A DNA stretch of 40,859 nt, from positions 1 through 40,859 of the forward strand of contig SUZP01000014.1 of the NCBI GenBank assembly GCA_015059865.1, in the 5' to 3' direction. Made by a program: the position numbers and the translations under genes. Source of the stretch: Rikenellaceae bacterium. GTDB lineage: Bacteria; Bacteroidota; Bacteroidia; Bacteroidales; Rikenellaceae. Below are positions 23,937 through 32,549 of this stretch, in pieces (the stretch's first letter is position 1; every line of letters begins with the position of its first letter). Below the pieces are notes generated by a model. It was not told the DNA's origin. It did no database searches and saw only the letters and a list, made by a program, of their open reading frames with translations.

Positions 23937-24836
23937 CTAAAAGTGCGAAACCTTCTCGCCAAGAACGGCCGATAGGAGGTTATTGGCTGCCGAAGAGGCT
24001 CCGATACGGAACAAATCGGTTGTGAGCCACTCCTCGCCCAAAATCTCCTCTACAATGGTGTAATACAACGCTGCATCCTCAGGTGTGCGTACTCCACCTG
24101 CCGCCTTGAAACCCACCTTCACGCCGGTCTTCTCGTGGAACAACTTTATCGCACGACACATTACAACAGCCGCCTCAGGCGTTGCTGCAACATCTATCTT
24201 GCCCGTTGAGGTCTTGATGAAATCTGTGCCTGCCAACATAGCCAACAACGAGGCGTCGTGTATCAACTGCGGAGTTTTCAAGGCTCCCGTTTCGAGAATA
24301 ACCTTCAAAATAGTGTCGGCTCCCATCTCTTGACGAATAACCTCTACTTCGGCAGCAGCCTCGTCATAGTTACCTGTCAAAACCTTGCCTACATTCATCA
24401 CGATATCGACCTCGTCTGCTCCATTCTCGACGGCCATAGCCACCTCCAACATCTTCACTTCGAGGAAGGTCTGCGATGCAGGAAAACCGGCTGCAACGCT
24501 CGTAATGCGCATTGGCGAGCCATCCACAGCCAAGCCTACGGTCTCGACAAACGAAGGATAGACGCAAATCGATGCTACATTTGCCAATTCGGGATATTTT
24601 GCATAGAAATCCACGGCTCTCTTGGCAAACGCCGACACCGACTCCACCGAGTCATTGCAAGTCAGCGTTGTCAAATCGACAGCCGACAATGCAAAAGCAT
24701 AGACCTCCTTGCGGTAATTGCGTGCCGACAACTCCTTGATGCGTGCAACCTCTGCTGCCACCTCCGCCTCGCTCCACGACGGGGCGAACTCCTGTAATCT
24801 ACTCTTGTACTCCATAGTTTTTTGGCTTTTAGCCAT
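23937..24836 (-). CDS. deoC: deoxyribose-phosphate aldolase
   Basis: 299 residues; cleaves 2-deoxyribose-5-phosphate into glyceraldehyde-3-phosphate and acetaldehyde during deoxynucleoside salvage. The Schiff-base Lys208 lies in DFIKTSTGK, the second active-site Lys in GFKAAGGVR, and the Asp in EVDIVMNVG. The protein is longer than the 250-260-residue E. coli form, with an N-terminal helix region before ALSAVDLTTL. Met8 (24815) is an alternative start; the 24836 start is 12 bases from the galE stop. It probably shares a transcript with galE. Confidence 0.93.
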   Translation of the reverse strand: MAKSQKTMEYKSRLQEFAPSWSEAEVAAEVARIKELSARNYRKEVYAFALSAVDLTTLTCNDSVESVSAFAKRAVDFYAKYPELANVASICVYPSFVETVGLAVDGSPMRITSVAAGFPASQTFLEVKMLEVAMAVENGADEVDIVMNVGKVLTGNYDEAAAEVEVIRQEMGADTILKVILETGALKTPQLIHDASLLAMLAGTDFIKTSTGKIDVAATPEAAVVMCRAIKLFHEKTGVKVGFKAAGGVRTPEDAALYYTIVEEILGEEWLTTDLFRIGASSAANNLLSAVLGEKVSHF

Positions 24837-24848
24837 TAGCTTTGTTAT

Positions 24849-25877
24849 CTATTTAATTCCGCGAACATTCTTCTCCCAAGCCCACGCCGAACGCAATGTT
24901 TCATCCAACGAACGCTCTGCCTTCCAGCCCAACTCCTCGTTCGCGAGCGAGGTATCTGCCCAAATGGCTACCACATCACCTGAGCGACGCGGTGCAATCT
25001 TGTAGTTGAGTTTCAGGTTATTAACCCTCTCGAACGATGTTACAAGCTCCAACACCGATACTGCACGACCCGTGCCAACATTGAATATCTCGTAGCGCTC
25101 TTTGTTCTTCTCCTCTATCATTCGCTTGATAGCAGCCACATGTGCCTTTGCCAAATCGACGATGTCAATATAGTCGCGCAGACACGAGCCATCGGGAGTG
25201 TTGTAGTCGTCACCAAACACCGACAAACACTCGCGAATACCAGCCGCAGTCTGCGTAATAAACGGAACAAGGTTTTGTGGTACGCCACGTGGTAACTCGC
25301 CAATCAAGGCCGATGGATGAGCTCCGATAGGGTTGAAATATCGCAGAGCTATACCCTTCAAGTCGCTGTATGCTGCAACAGCATCGCGAAGAATATCCTC
25401 GCACATCTGCTTGGTATTGCCGTAAGAGGATGTTGCGGGCTTGCGCGGAGTCTGCTCCGTAACGGGGAGTTCGTCAGCCTCGCCATATACCGTAGCTGAC
25501 GACGAGAATACAATATTGTGGCGGCCATACTCACGCATCAGGTCGATTATATTCATAAACGAGAGAAGGTTGTTTCGGTAGTACTTCATCGGCTCTGCCA
25601 CAGACTCGCCCACAGCCTTGAAGGCAGCAAAGTGAATTACCGAGTCGAACTCATACTCCTCGAATACCTTACGGAAAGCCTCCTTGTCGCAACAATCAAC
25701 ATTGATGAACGGCACATCTACGCCCGTAATTTTGCGCACACCCTCCACTCCCGACATATCGGAGTTCGAAAGGTTATCTGCTACGACAACATTTAACCCT
25801 GCATTAATCAACTCTACCGCAGTATGCGAGCCTATGTAGCCCGCACCACCCGACACTAAAACCGCTCTCTTTCCCAT
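24849..25877 (-). CDS. galE: UDP-glucose 4-epimerase
   Basis: 342 residues of the short-chain dehydrogenase fold. The NAD-binding GGAGYIGSH (Gly10-x-x-Gly13-x-x-Gly16) is followed by DNLSNSDMSGVEG, HFAAFKAVGESV, the catalytic Ser127 in SSSATVYGE, and Tyr152-x-x-x-Lys156 (YGNTK). It interconverts UDP-glucose and UDP-galactose, supplying sugars for the nearby polysaccharide genes or for galactose use. The first gene of a minus-strand pair with deoC. A -7 box lies at 25942-25949. Confidence 0.95.
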   Translation of the reverse strand: MGKRAVLVSGGAGYIGSHTAVELINAGLNVVVADNLSNSDMSGVEGVRKITGVDVPFINVDCCDKEAFRKVFEEYEFDSVIHFAAFKAVGESVAEPMKYYRNNLLSFMNIIDLMREYGRHNIVFSSSATVYGEADELPVTEQTPRKPATSSYGNTKQMCEDILRDAVAAYSDLKGIALRYFNPIGAHPSALIGELPRGVPQNLVPFITQTAAGIRECLSVFGDDYNTPDGSCLRDYIDIVDLAKAHVAAIKRMIEEKNKERYEIFNVGTGRAVSVLELVTSFERVNNLKLNYKIAPRRSGDVVAIWADTSLANEELGWKAERSLDETLRSAWAWEKNVRGIK

Positions 25878-25941
25878 TTTTGTAGTAATATAGCAACCTT
25901 TGCGTCTAATTTAAGCGAGAAATTTATCTCGCTATGCTATG

Positions 25942-25949
25942 CAAAGATA
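25942..25949 (-). promoter_or_regulatory. -7 box for galE-deoC
   Basis: TATCTTTG on the minus strand, 64 bases before the galE start. It lies beside the divergent plus-strand box at 25962-25969, so the two promoters overlap back to back. Confidence 0.6.
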
Positions 25950-25961
25950 GTATATTTTATA

Positions 25962-25969
25962 TATATTTG
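25962..25969 (+). promoter_or_regulatory. -7 box for the ABC transporter genes
   Basis: TATATTTG, 28 bases before the ATG at 25998. A clear -33 element is not evident. Confidence 0.6.
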
Positions 25970-25997
25970 CACTATTATTAATAAAAATTTTAGGCGT

Positions 25998-26921
25998 ATG
26001 AGCAATATTATCACCGCCGAACACATTACCAAACGATTTTCGGCGCACACTGCACTCGACGATGTATCGGTCGAGATTCCGCGTGGCTCGGTTTACGGTC
26101 TGCTTGGTCCGAATGGAGCTGGCAAAACCACCCTTATCCGTACAATTACACGCATTACACTGCCCGACGAGGGGCGTATTCTCTTTGATGGCAAGCCGAT
26201 AACGCAGCAGGATATATTCCGCATCGGCTACCTTCCCGAGGAGCGCGGCTTATATCGCAAGATGAAGGTCGGCGAGCAGGCTCTCTTCCTCGCTAAGTTG
26301 AAGGGGTTATCGCATCACGATGCTCTCGTGCGCCTGAAAGAGTGGTTCACTCGTCTCGGTATCGAAGATTGGTGGAACAAGAAGGTTGAAGATTTGTCGA
26401 AGGGTATGGCGCAGAAGGTACAGTTTATTGTAACTGTGCTGCATCGCCCCGAACTCCTTATCTTCGACGAGCCATTTTCGGGCTTCGACCCAATAAATGC
26501 CAATCTGCTTAAAGAGGAGATTTTGCGTCTGCGCAACGAGGGCGCAACCGTGATTTTCTCCACGCATAATATGTCTTCGGTCGAGGAGATTTGCGACCAT
26601 ATAACCTTGATAAATAAGTCGCACAATATACTTTCGGGCAAGGTGGATGATATTCGCCGTAAACATGGTGGCAACATCTTCTCGGTGCAGTATAAGGGTG
26701 ATAGCCAACAACTTGCCGAGCGTATCGGAGGGGTATGCGAAATTATTGCACAGGAGGATAACACGACAGGATACTCCTCGTTGAAGGTGCATATCGAGCG
26801 TAACGAGGATGTTCGCTCGGTGGTGGCACTTATAAACGACACGGTCGAGATGCGACAATTCACCGAGACAATCCCTTCGATGAATGACATCTTCATTCGC
26901 GCTGTAAACGGAACATTATAA
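25998..26921 (+). CDS. ABC transporter ATP-binding protein
   Basis: 307 residues. Walker A GPNGAGKTT (37-45), the signature LSKGMAQK (133-140), Walker B LLIFDEP (153-159) with Glu158, and the switch His near STHN. The C-terminal 80 residues are the NatA/CcmA-like accessory domain. It is the ATPase for the ABC-2 permease at 27115. The signature reads LSKGM rather than LSGGQ, a common variant in this group. Substrate is unknown; sodium or drug export is common in NatA-like systems (inference). Confidence 0.93.
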   Translation: MSNIITAEHITKRFSAHTALDDVSVEIPRGSVYGLLGPNGAGKTTLIRTITRITLPDEGRILFDGKPITQQDIFRIGYLPEERGLYRKMKVGEQALFLAKLKGLSHHDALVRLKEWFTRLGIEDWWNKKVEDLSKGMAQKVQFIVTVLHRPELLIFDEPFSGFDPINANLLKEEILRLRNEGATVIFSTHNMSSVEEICDHITLINKSHNILSGKVDDIRRKHGGNIFSVQYKGDSQQLAERIGGVCEIIAQEDNTTGYSSLKVHIERNEDVRSVVALINDTVEMRQFTETIPSMNDIFIRAVNGTL

Positions 26922-26926
26922 TATTA

Positions 26927-26954
26927 GTGAGTAGTGAGTGGTGAGTAGTGAGTA
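26927..26954 (+). repeat. four-copy heptanucleotide tandem repeat
   Basis: Four units of GTGAGTA (the second is GTGAGTG) run head to tail, directly after the ABC ATPase stop. It lies in the 193-base spacer between ATPase and permease, which otherwise holds short inverted repeats such as CTTTCAGC/GCTGAAAG and two copies of TGACGCCATA. Confidence 0.85.
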
Positions 26955-27114
26955 GTTAAAAACTTTCAGCGCACGACAGAGAAGGCTGAAAGCCTGACGC
27001 CATAGAACGCCAAGGGCGTGACGCCATAAAGCAGTCGCAGACTGCGCCGCCAATTGGCTTGCGCCTTGACAGGGACCAGAGTTCATAGAACCGAAAAAAC
27101 AAAAAGCAAAGAAA

Positions 27115-28440
27115 ATGAGAAACATTTCATTAATCATTGGTCGCGAATTTCGCGAGCGAGTATATAAAAAGTCGTTTATCATCACAACGATTTTGATGCC
27201 GTTGTTGATGATTTTGTTGGGTGCTGCACCAACTCTGATTATGGAGTTTGTGGATAGCGAAACCAAGAAGATAACGGTTGTTGACGAGAGTGGCTTGGTC
27301 GCTCCGCGCCTCGAATCAGGCGAAGAGGTTATATTTAGTCTGTCGGAGAAGGACCTTGCCGAGACACTTATTGCAACGGCAAATGATGAAGATAATTTCG
27401 GCGTGTTACACATCGGCAAAGATATCGTAGCCAACCCGAATAATGCACGACTCTACACAACATCCTCTTCTTCGCTTATGCTTGAAGAGTTTATCGCCGA
27501 CCAAATCGAAAAGGTTATCGAGAGCGAAAGGCTCAAAGCCTACAATATCGAAAATATCGACGAGATACTCGAAAAGGTGAAGGCTTCGGTACACCTTGCA
27601 ACATTCCGCACCGACAAAGACGAAGAGTCAGCAGCAACCTCAGCGGTAGCCTCTTCGTTGATAGGTATGTTGCTCGGATTTCTGCTCTACTTCATCCTCG
27701 CCATCTACGGCTCGATGGTTATGCAGAGTGTTATTGACGAGAAATCATCGCGCATTTTGGAGGTTATGGTATCGACTGTCAAACCTTTCGAGATGCTGAT
27801 GGGCAAAATTCTTGGTATAGCACTCGTAGCTGCTGTTCAAGTATTGGTTTGGGGTGTGTTGATTGTTCTTTTCAGCGCTGTTATTATGCCGGCATTGATG
27901 CCTGAAAATATCCTTGACAGTGTTCAGCAGGTGCAGGCAGGAGCCGATGTCTCGGCACTCGCAATGCAACAAGATGTCTCGCCTGAGATGCTTACTGCTA
28001 TGGCTTCATTGCTCGACACAGGACATCTCGCAGTGATTATCAGCATCGTATTGCTCTACCTTGTTGGAGGCTTCCTTCTCTTTGCTTCGCTCTATGCAGC
28101 GGTAGGTGCAAGCGTAGACCAAGCGCAAGATGCACAGCAACTCACAACAATCATCACACTGCCGATAATTGTAGCGTTTGTCGTTACGATGATGGTGATG
28201 AAGGACCCAAATTCGCCATTGGTATTCTGGTGTTCGATGATTCCGTTCACATCGCCAATAGTTATGGTGGCGCGTATTCCAAGTGGTATCCCTGCGTGGG
28301 AGATAACTACCTCGTTAGTGCTTCTCTACGCAACATTCACCATCTGCGTATGGGGTGCAGCCAAGATATACAAGATAGGTATCTTTATGCACGGCGCAAA
28401 GCCGACATTCCGCGACCTGTGGCGCTGGCTGAAATACTAA
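27115..28440 (+). CDS. ABC-2 type permease (NatB-like)
   Basis: 441 residues. One membrane segment near residues 18-42, a large extracytoplasmic part (about 45-175), then five or so segments from 185 to 425, including IGMLLGFLLYFILAIYGSMV and DEKSSRILEVMVSTVKPFEM, the latter being the characteristic cytoplasmic loop of NatB-type permeases. It pairs with the ATPase at 25998, but the spacer of 193 bases is longer than usual for such pairs and repeat-rich, so coupling may be weak. The A-rich leader suggests a start at 27115. Confidence 0.9.
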   Translation: MRNISLIIGREFRERVYKKSFIITTILMPLLMILLGAAPTLIMEFVDSETKKITVVDESGLVAPRLESGEEVIFSLSEKDLAETLIATANDEDNFGVLHIGKDIVANPNNARLYTTSSSSLMLEEFIADQIEKVIESERLKAYNIENIDEILEKVKASVHLATFRTDKDEESAATSAVASSLIGMLLGFLLYFILAIYGSMVMQSVIDEKSSRILEVMVSTVKPFEMLMGKILGIALVAAVQVLVWGVLIVLFSAVIMPALMPENILDSVQQVQAGADVSALAMQQDVSPEMLTAMASLLDTGHLAVIISIVLLYLVGGFLLFASLYAAVGASVDQAQDAQQLTTIITLPIIVAFVVTMMVMKDPNSPLVFWCSMIPFTSPIVMVARIPSGIPAWEITTSLVLLYATFTICVWGAAKIYKIGIFMHGAKPTFRDLWRWLKY

Positions 28441-28785
28441 CATGAGAGGTTGTCTAATAAAATTTTAGACTCAACTTCGAAGTTCGACTGACAAAATGGG
28501 GGGGGTGACTAAAAAGTTTTTTTAGACACTCCCATTTTGCTCGAAGTTGTATAACAAGAGGGATTTCAAGGCTTGCGAAGTGTGAGAAACCGCAGCATAC
28601 TTGGCGTATGTGAGGATTTCGAACACGAGTATAACGCAGAAATCACCTTGTTAGACAGCTTCATTTTGTCAGGAGGTTGAATAAAAATATAGCGTTTGGC
28701 GAAAGTTTGAGAACTTTTTATTCCTCGCTCTCCCAATTGGCATATTTTTTGGCTCAACGAGTGCGATGTCTATTGAATACCTTTA
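28441..28785. other. 345-base gap with nested inverted repeats
   Basis: No gene is seen. It contains several inverted pairs: CAACTTCGA (28472-28480) with TCGAAGTTG (28541-28549), CAAAATGGG (28492-28500) with CCCATTTTG (28531-28539), CTGACAAAATG (28488-28498) with CATTTTGTCAG (28662-28672), and GTTGTCTAATAA (28449-28460) with TTGTTAGACAGC (28648-28659). The last is related to the hairpin family at 15354 and 35674. Between them lies a separate palindrome at 28553-28652. Confidence 0.75.
28553..28652. repeat. 100-base palindrome with CATACGC-GTATG apex, copy 4
   Basis: AACAAGAGGGATTTC (28553-28567) is complementary, with one indel, to GAAATCACCTTGTT (28639-28652). At the centre, 28590-28615 carries the motif of the 6984-7210 copies in inverted orientation (CCGCAGCATACTTGGCGTAT and onward). 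Confidence 0.75.
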
Positions 28786-29148
28786 ATGAGAAAGATTGTT
28801 ATCCACTCGCAAAATCGTGATTTCGGAGCCTTGTTACGGGGTCTTCTTGCCGATATCGAGGCTCATTTTGTCGTTACAACATCGCGCATAGAGCTACTGC
28901 GCGTATGCAAATTGTCGCTGTACGACCTTATCCTTACCGATGATTTACGAATGTTTATGAATGGCTCCGATATGATGGAGCAGATTAGGCAGGGAGGGTT
29001 CCTACCTCAAATTTTCGTATTTTCACACGACCTCTCCGAAGAGAGTGCAGTTGCTTTGCTTGAAGTGGGTGTAAATCAGTTTCTTACACTACCCATAGCG
29101 CCTGAAAAATTGCGGCATAAAATCAATAAAATAGAGTACCAGCAATGA
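28786..29148 (+). CDS. stand-alone degenerate receiver-like protein
   Basis: 120 residues of the CheY-like fold: KIVIHSQNRDFGALLRGLL, LYDLILTDDL, IFVFSHD, and VNQFLTLPIAPEKLRHKI. The phospho-acceptor position may be Asp52 in LTDD, and Ser80 fits the Thr/Ser switch. The acidic pair at the end of strand 1 is absent (HSQN), and the invariant Lys before Pro is Leu102 (LTLPI), so normal phosphorylation is unlikely. No output domain is attached. The next gene overlaps by 4 bases (ATGA), starting a tightly coupled run of four genes. Role unknown. Confidence 0.75.
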   Translation: MRKIVIHSQNRDFGALLRGLLADIEAHFVVTTSRIELLRVCKLSLYDLILTDDLRMFMNGSDMMEQIRQGGFLPQIFVFSHDLSEESAVALLEVGVNQFLTLPIAPEKLRHKINKIEYQQ

Positions 29149-30083
29149 TGACTATCTTGAACGAGAAGGTGGTGTTGGCCGCAGTATTTCCTGCTGTTTT
29201 GGCTATTACACAAGTGTTATTTACAACGCGAAAGCAATATCTAACATACGCCAAGGCTCTGTGCATTAAGCACATATCTTGTATGCTAATCCTGCCGCAG
29301 GAGCCAAGTGACGAGCAAATTCGTAAATTGCGACTTCGTTTTTCGACCGACACCATTCTCGATGCGGCGATATTCGTGTCGCAACACATCTATGGCAATA
29401 TGTTATATCGCCTTTCGTCAATTGTTGAAGTATGCGAGATTGACCAATATCTACTTCGTTCGATAGGTCGCTCTATGTCGCATAGAGAAAGGGTTAAATC
29501 GCTATCAAAGTTATCGCAGCTATGCTCATCTACGGCAATTACGGAGCAATCGGAGGTTCTCCTCGACAAGGAGGAGCACTCTATACGCACATACGCAACA
29601 GCAGCACTTGTGATGGCACGCCCTGAGCGAGCCATACGATATGTTGCACGACTTACACACCGCCTTTCGTTGCATAATGTGGCGATGTTATCGCAGCTGA
29701 TGCGTCGAGCCGGTGCGCCCATAGCCTACACTCCACTACTCGCCTCGCAGAGTCAAAACCTACAACTTATAGGGCTTTACCTATGTGAGCACTTCTCGAT
29801 TATCGATGCTGAGCCGCTTATGCAAAAACTTTGCATAGCCGAAGATAGAGAGGTTTCTCACGCTGCTCTATACGCGATATGCTCTATTCGTGGCGATATT
29901 GCCACCTCGCAAGTTGATAGAGCTGTAATGCGACTATCATCATCTCAGCGCGATGCTCTTATACGCCACTTAATCAACTCTTGCTACTCGCTGCGTTCGT
30001 GTGCTCATCTGCTAACTTACGATGAACAGAAGCGATTTGGAGAGCGTTTAAACTCCTACAAGTGCCAAATCTTATGCAACTAA
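29145..30083 (+). CDS. membrane-anchored helical-repeat protein
   Basis: 312 residues. Residues about 9-26 form a membrane segment (VVLAAVFPAVLAITQVLF). From about 55 to 300 it is almost all helical, with a repeat-like pattern (IRTYATAALVMARPERAIRY, QNLQLIGLYLCEHFSIIDAE, REVSHAALYAICSIRGDIAT) suggesting HEAT/ARM-type units. No catalytic motif is seen. It overlaps the preceding receiver-like gene by 4 bases and the next gene by about 10, so the three are translated together; it may scaffold the others at the inner membrane (inference). Confidence 0.7.
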   Translation: MMTILNEKVVLAAVFPAVLAITQVLFTTRKQYLTYAKALCIKHISCMLILPQEPSDEQIRKLRLRFSTDTILDAAIFVSQHIYGNMLYRLSSIVEVCEIDQYLLRSIGRSMSHRERVKSLSKLSQLCSSTAITEQSEVLLDKEEHSIRTYATAALVMARPERAIRYVARLTHRLSLHNVAMLSQLMRRAGAPIAYTPLLASQSQNLQLIGLYLCEHFSIIDAEPLMQKLCIAEDREVSHAALYAICSIRGDIATSQVDRAVMRLSSSQRDALIRHLINSCYSLRSCAHLLTYDEQKRFGERLNSYKCQILCN

Positions 30084-31048
30084 CAGCTATTCTTCTATCT
30101 ATCATTGCTCTTGTTGTATTCTACTTTGCCATACGCTTTGTTATGGTGTGGCATTGTGCACATCGCGATATGTTGGCTGCACCTATGCTCCGCGAAGGCA
30201 TTGGGCACATAGGCATATCGGTAGTTGTCGAGTACCCGACAACCACAGCGCCACTACTTGCAATACTCGAAGAGGAGTATCCACGCTGCGAGGCGATTAT
30301 AGTTACCGACCTGCAACAACCATCCTCGCCATTTATCCCGTTAGTGCAACAATTTCGTCTCGTAAAGGTCAATCATTCGGGTATGCAAAATGTTTGCACA
30401 CTATATCGTTCACGCCATCGAGCCTTTCGACGGGTGGTTATTGTAGACATTCCGTTGGAGAATCGTCAATATGCGGCAGAGCGAGGTCGAGAGATTGCCT
30501 CCTACGACACCATCCTCTATCTGCAAGGAGAGAGTGTCATTGCACGCAGTGCTATAACATATTGTGCGAATGTTGTTGCACTACACTCTTCGGCTACGGA
30601 TTTGGTTATGGAGAGCATAATTGGAGCTCCGTCTCGACTCGAAAGGGGGTATGTTGCCGATATGGAGGATAAGGTAACGATTGTGGCAGACCGCCCATTG
30701 GCTTGGAATGAGGAGAGTAGTTGGCCTTTAATAGTCGCACTGCTTGCGCCGATATTGATAGTTTTAGCAGCCCACTTCACGGGCGAAAACCTCTTCTCCA
30801 CTCTTGCGATTATAGTCGTGCTAACACTATTTACGCTTCTGTTCCTTTCCTCTCGTTTGATAGTCGAAAAGAGCCTACTTGTGACACTCAACACAATATT
30901 GCGAAATTTTTATCGATATTTAGTATGGAAAGTGAAAAATTTTAACTATCTTTACGGAGTAAGGATGTGGAAGCGTTCTGCCATAAAGCTACCGCTACCG
31001 AGAAAAAGTTTCGCTATACGAGAGAGAAACAACAGAAAACAACTATGA
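30074..31048 (+). CDS. GT2-like membrane protein lacking the DXD motif
   Basis: 324 residues from the ATG at 30074; a GTG at 30062 would add 4. One membrane segment (about 4-24), a soluble part (about 46-205), then two membrane segments (about 216-236 and 241-261) and a very basic tail (RSAIKLPLPRKSFAIRERNN). The soluble part follows GT-A topology: IGISVVVEYPTTTAPLLAIL, YPRCEAIIVTDLQ, and SYDTILYLQGESVIARSAI where a glycosyltransferase would carry the DXD motif. Here that position is LQGES, so catalysis is doubtful. It overlaps the helical-repeat gene by about 10 bases and cysQ by 4. It may be a degenerate or repurposed processive-glycosyltransferase relative. Confidence 0.65.
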   Translation: MQLTAILLSIIALVVFYFAIRFVMVWHCAHRDMLAAPMLREGIGHIGISVVVEYPTTTAPLLAILEEEYPRCEAIIVTDLQQPSSPFIPLVQQFRLVKVNHSGMQNVCTLYRSRHRAFRRVVIVDIPLENRQYAAERGREIASYDTILYLQGESVIARSAITYCANVVALHSSATDLVMESIIGAPSRLERGYVADMEDKVTIVADRPLAWNEESSWPLIVALLAPILIVLAAHFTGENLFSTLAIIVVLTLFTLLFLSSRLIVEKSLLVTLNTILRNFYRYLVWKVKNFNYLYGVRMWKRSAIKLPLPRKSFAIRERNNRKQL

Positions 31049-31881
31049 TAAAACAACACATCAGAGAGTATCTTTTGCCATGTGCCTTCAATGCCGCAGT
31101 GCGTGCAGGAGCTGAGATTATGAAGGTCTACCGCAGCAATAGCGCCGACCTCAACATCGAGATTAAGAGCGACAACACACCTCTCATCATTGCCGACCGC
31201 CTTGCTCATAACAAGATTAAGGAGGTGTTGGGTGAAACGCGTATTCCTGTGCTCTCGGAGGAGGGGCGCGAGATGTGTTACGATGAGCGCAAAAATTGGG
31301 AGATGTTCTGGCTTATAGACCCGTTGGATGGCACCATCGAGTTTATCAAGGGAAACAACGAATTTACCGTCAATATCGCCCTTATGTCCGAAAACGAGTG
31401 CGTTGGGGCGGTGATATATGTCCCTTATCTTGGGAAGGCCTACTTTGCCGAGCAAGGAGGTGGAGCAATGCTGTTGCAGGGCATTGAACCGAGCGAAACA
31501 GCACATTACACAAACGAGGAGATTCGTATGCACGCGCAGACTCTACCTCTGAGTGTAGCGCAGCACGATAAGTTCCGTATTGCCGTGTCGCGCTCGCACC
31601 AAACCGCCGAAACGGCTGAATATATCGACAATATGCGACAGCTACACAACGAAGTTGAGGTCATAGAGCAGGGCAGCTCCTATAAATTCTGTCTTATGGC
31701 CGAGGGTGAGATTGACTACTACCCTCGCACAACAACCACCTACGAGTGGGATACAGCGGCAGCAGAGTTGATACTCGTGGAGTCGGGAGGTGTAGTGCGT
31801 ACACTGCCAGACCACCGTTCACTACGCTACAATAAGGTCGATTTACATAATCCGTGGTTTGAGTGCCACAGATTTAAATAG
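31045..31881 (+). CDS. cysQ: 3'(2'),5'-bisphosphate nucleotidase CysQ
   Basis: 278 residues from the ATG at 31045, whose ATGA overlaps the upstream stop; an in-frame start at 30967 would add 26 residues but lies inside the upstream gene. Metal-binding motifs are intact: SEEG (71-74), DPLDGT (92-97) and WDTAAAE (235-241). It removes phosphate from 3'-phosphoadenosine 5'-phosphate, a by-product of sulfate assimilation and sulfotransfer. Its coupling to the receiver-like/helical-repeat/GT-like genes is unexpected. It converges on nth with a 14-base gap. Confidence 0.93.
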   Translation: MIKQHIREYLLPCAFNAAVRAGAEIMKVYRSNSADLNIEIKSDNTPLIIADRLAHNKIKEVLGETRIPVLSEEGREMCYDERKNWEMFWLIDPLDGTIEFIKGNNEFTVNIALMSENECVGAVIYVPYLGKAYFAEQGGGAMLLQGIEPSETAHYTNEEIRMHAQTLPLSVAQHDKFRIAVSRSHQTAETAEYIDNMRQLHNEVEVIEQGSSYKFCLMAEGEIDYYPRTTTTYEWDTAAAELILVESGGVVRTLPDHRSLRYNKVDLHNPWFECHRFK

Positions 31882-31895
31882 AGCCCCGCTATCTA

Positions 31896-32543
31896 CTATT
31901 TTGCCCTATTCTGAGAGTTGAAATATTTACACCATGTAGTGATGCCGCACTTGTCGCACTTAGGCTTGCGCGCAAGGCAGGTGTAGCGACCGTGCAGAAT
32001 GAGCCAATGGTGTGCAATCGGCAGAAGATGCGAGGGGATATACTTTTCGAGTTGTAATTCGGTAGCACGAGGGGTTTTTGCACCGACCGACAGACCAATA
32101 CGCGCCGAGACACGGAAGACATGGGTATCGACAGGCATAACCTCCTTATTCCAAACGACAGCACCCACAACATTTGCCGTCTTGCGACCAACACCCGGCA
32201 GGCGCATCATCTCCTCGATATCGCTTGGCACCTCGCCACCAAACTCAGCAACTAACATTCGCGCCATCGCAGCCAAGTTCTTCGCCTTGTTGTTCGGATA
32301 GGAGATGCTGCGAATATACTCATAAATCTCCTCTGGCGAGGCTTGCGCCATATCGTATGGCGTAGGATAGGCCTCGAAGAGTGCGGGCGTGGTGAGATTT
32401 ACGCGCTTGTCGGTACACTGTGCCGACAAGATTACCGCCACCAACAGCTGGTAGGGATTTTCAAAGTTCAGCTCACTCTCCGCCACAGGCATCGCCCTCT
32501 CGAAGTACTCAATTACGCCTCTGTATCGCTCCTCGCGTCTCAT
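31896..32543 (-). CDS. nth: endonuclease III
   Basis: 215 residues. The helix-hairpin-helix MRLPGVGRKTANVV contains catalytic Lys121, and Asp139 lies in MPVDTHVFR. The 4Fe-4S loop Cys189-x6-Cys196-x2-Cys199-x5-Cys205 is complete (CLARKPKCDKCGITTWC). It removes oxidised pyrimidines in base excision repair. It is the third gene of a minus-strand run after DUF4924 and uvrD, with a 6-base spacer. Confidence 0.96.
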   Translation of the reverse strand: MRREERYRGVIEYFERAMPVAESELNFENPYQLLVAVILSAQCTDKRVNLTTPALFEAYPTPYDMAQASPEEIYEYIRSISYPNNKAKNLAAMARMLVAEFGGEVPSDIEEMMRLPGVGRKTANVVGAVVWNKEVMPVDTHVFRVSARIGLSVGAKTPRATELQLEKYIPSHLLPIAHHWLILHGRYTCLARKPKCDKCGITTWCKYFNSQNRAK

Positions 32544-32549
32544 ATTTTG

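Noticed and set aside
26927..26954. CRISPR-like repeats
   Set aside because: The units are only 7 bases, contiguous and without spacers; no cas genes are present.
30062..30073. GTG start of the GT-like gene
   Set aside because: The ATG 12 bases downstream precedes the membrane segment directly and the added four residues give nothing.
30967..31044. Upstream extension of cysQ
   Set aside because: It lies within the preceding gene and the ATGA overlap at 31045-31048 gives the normal family N-terminus.
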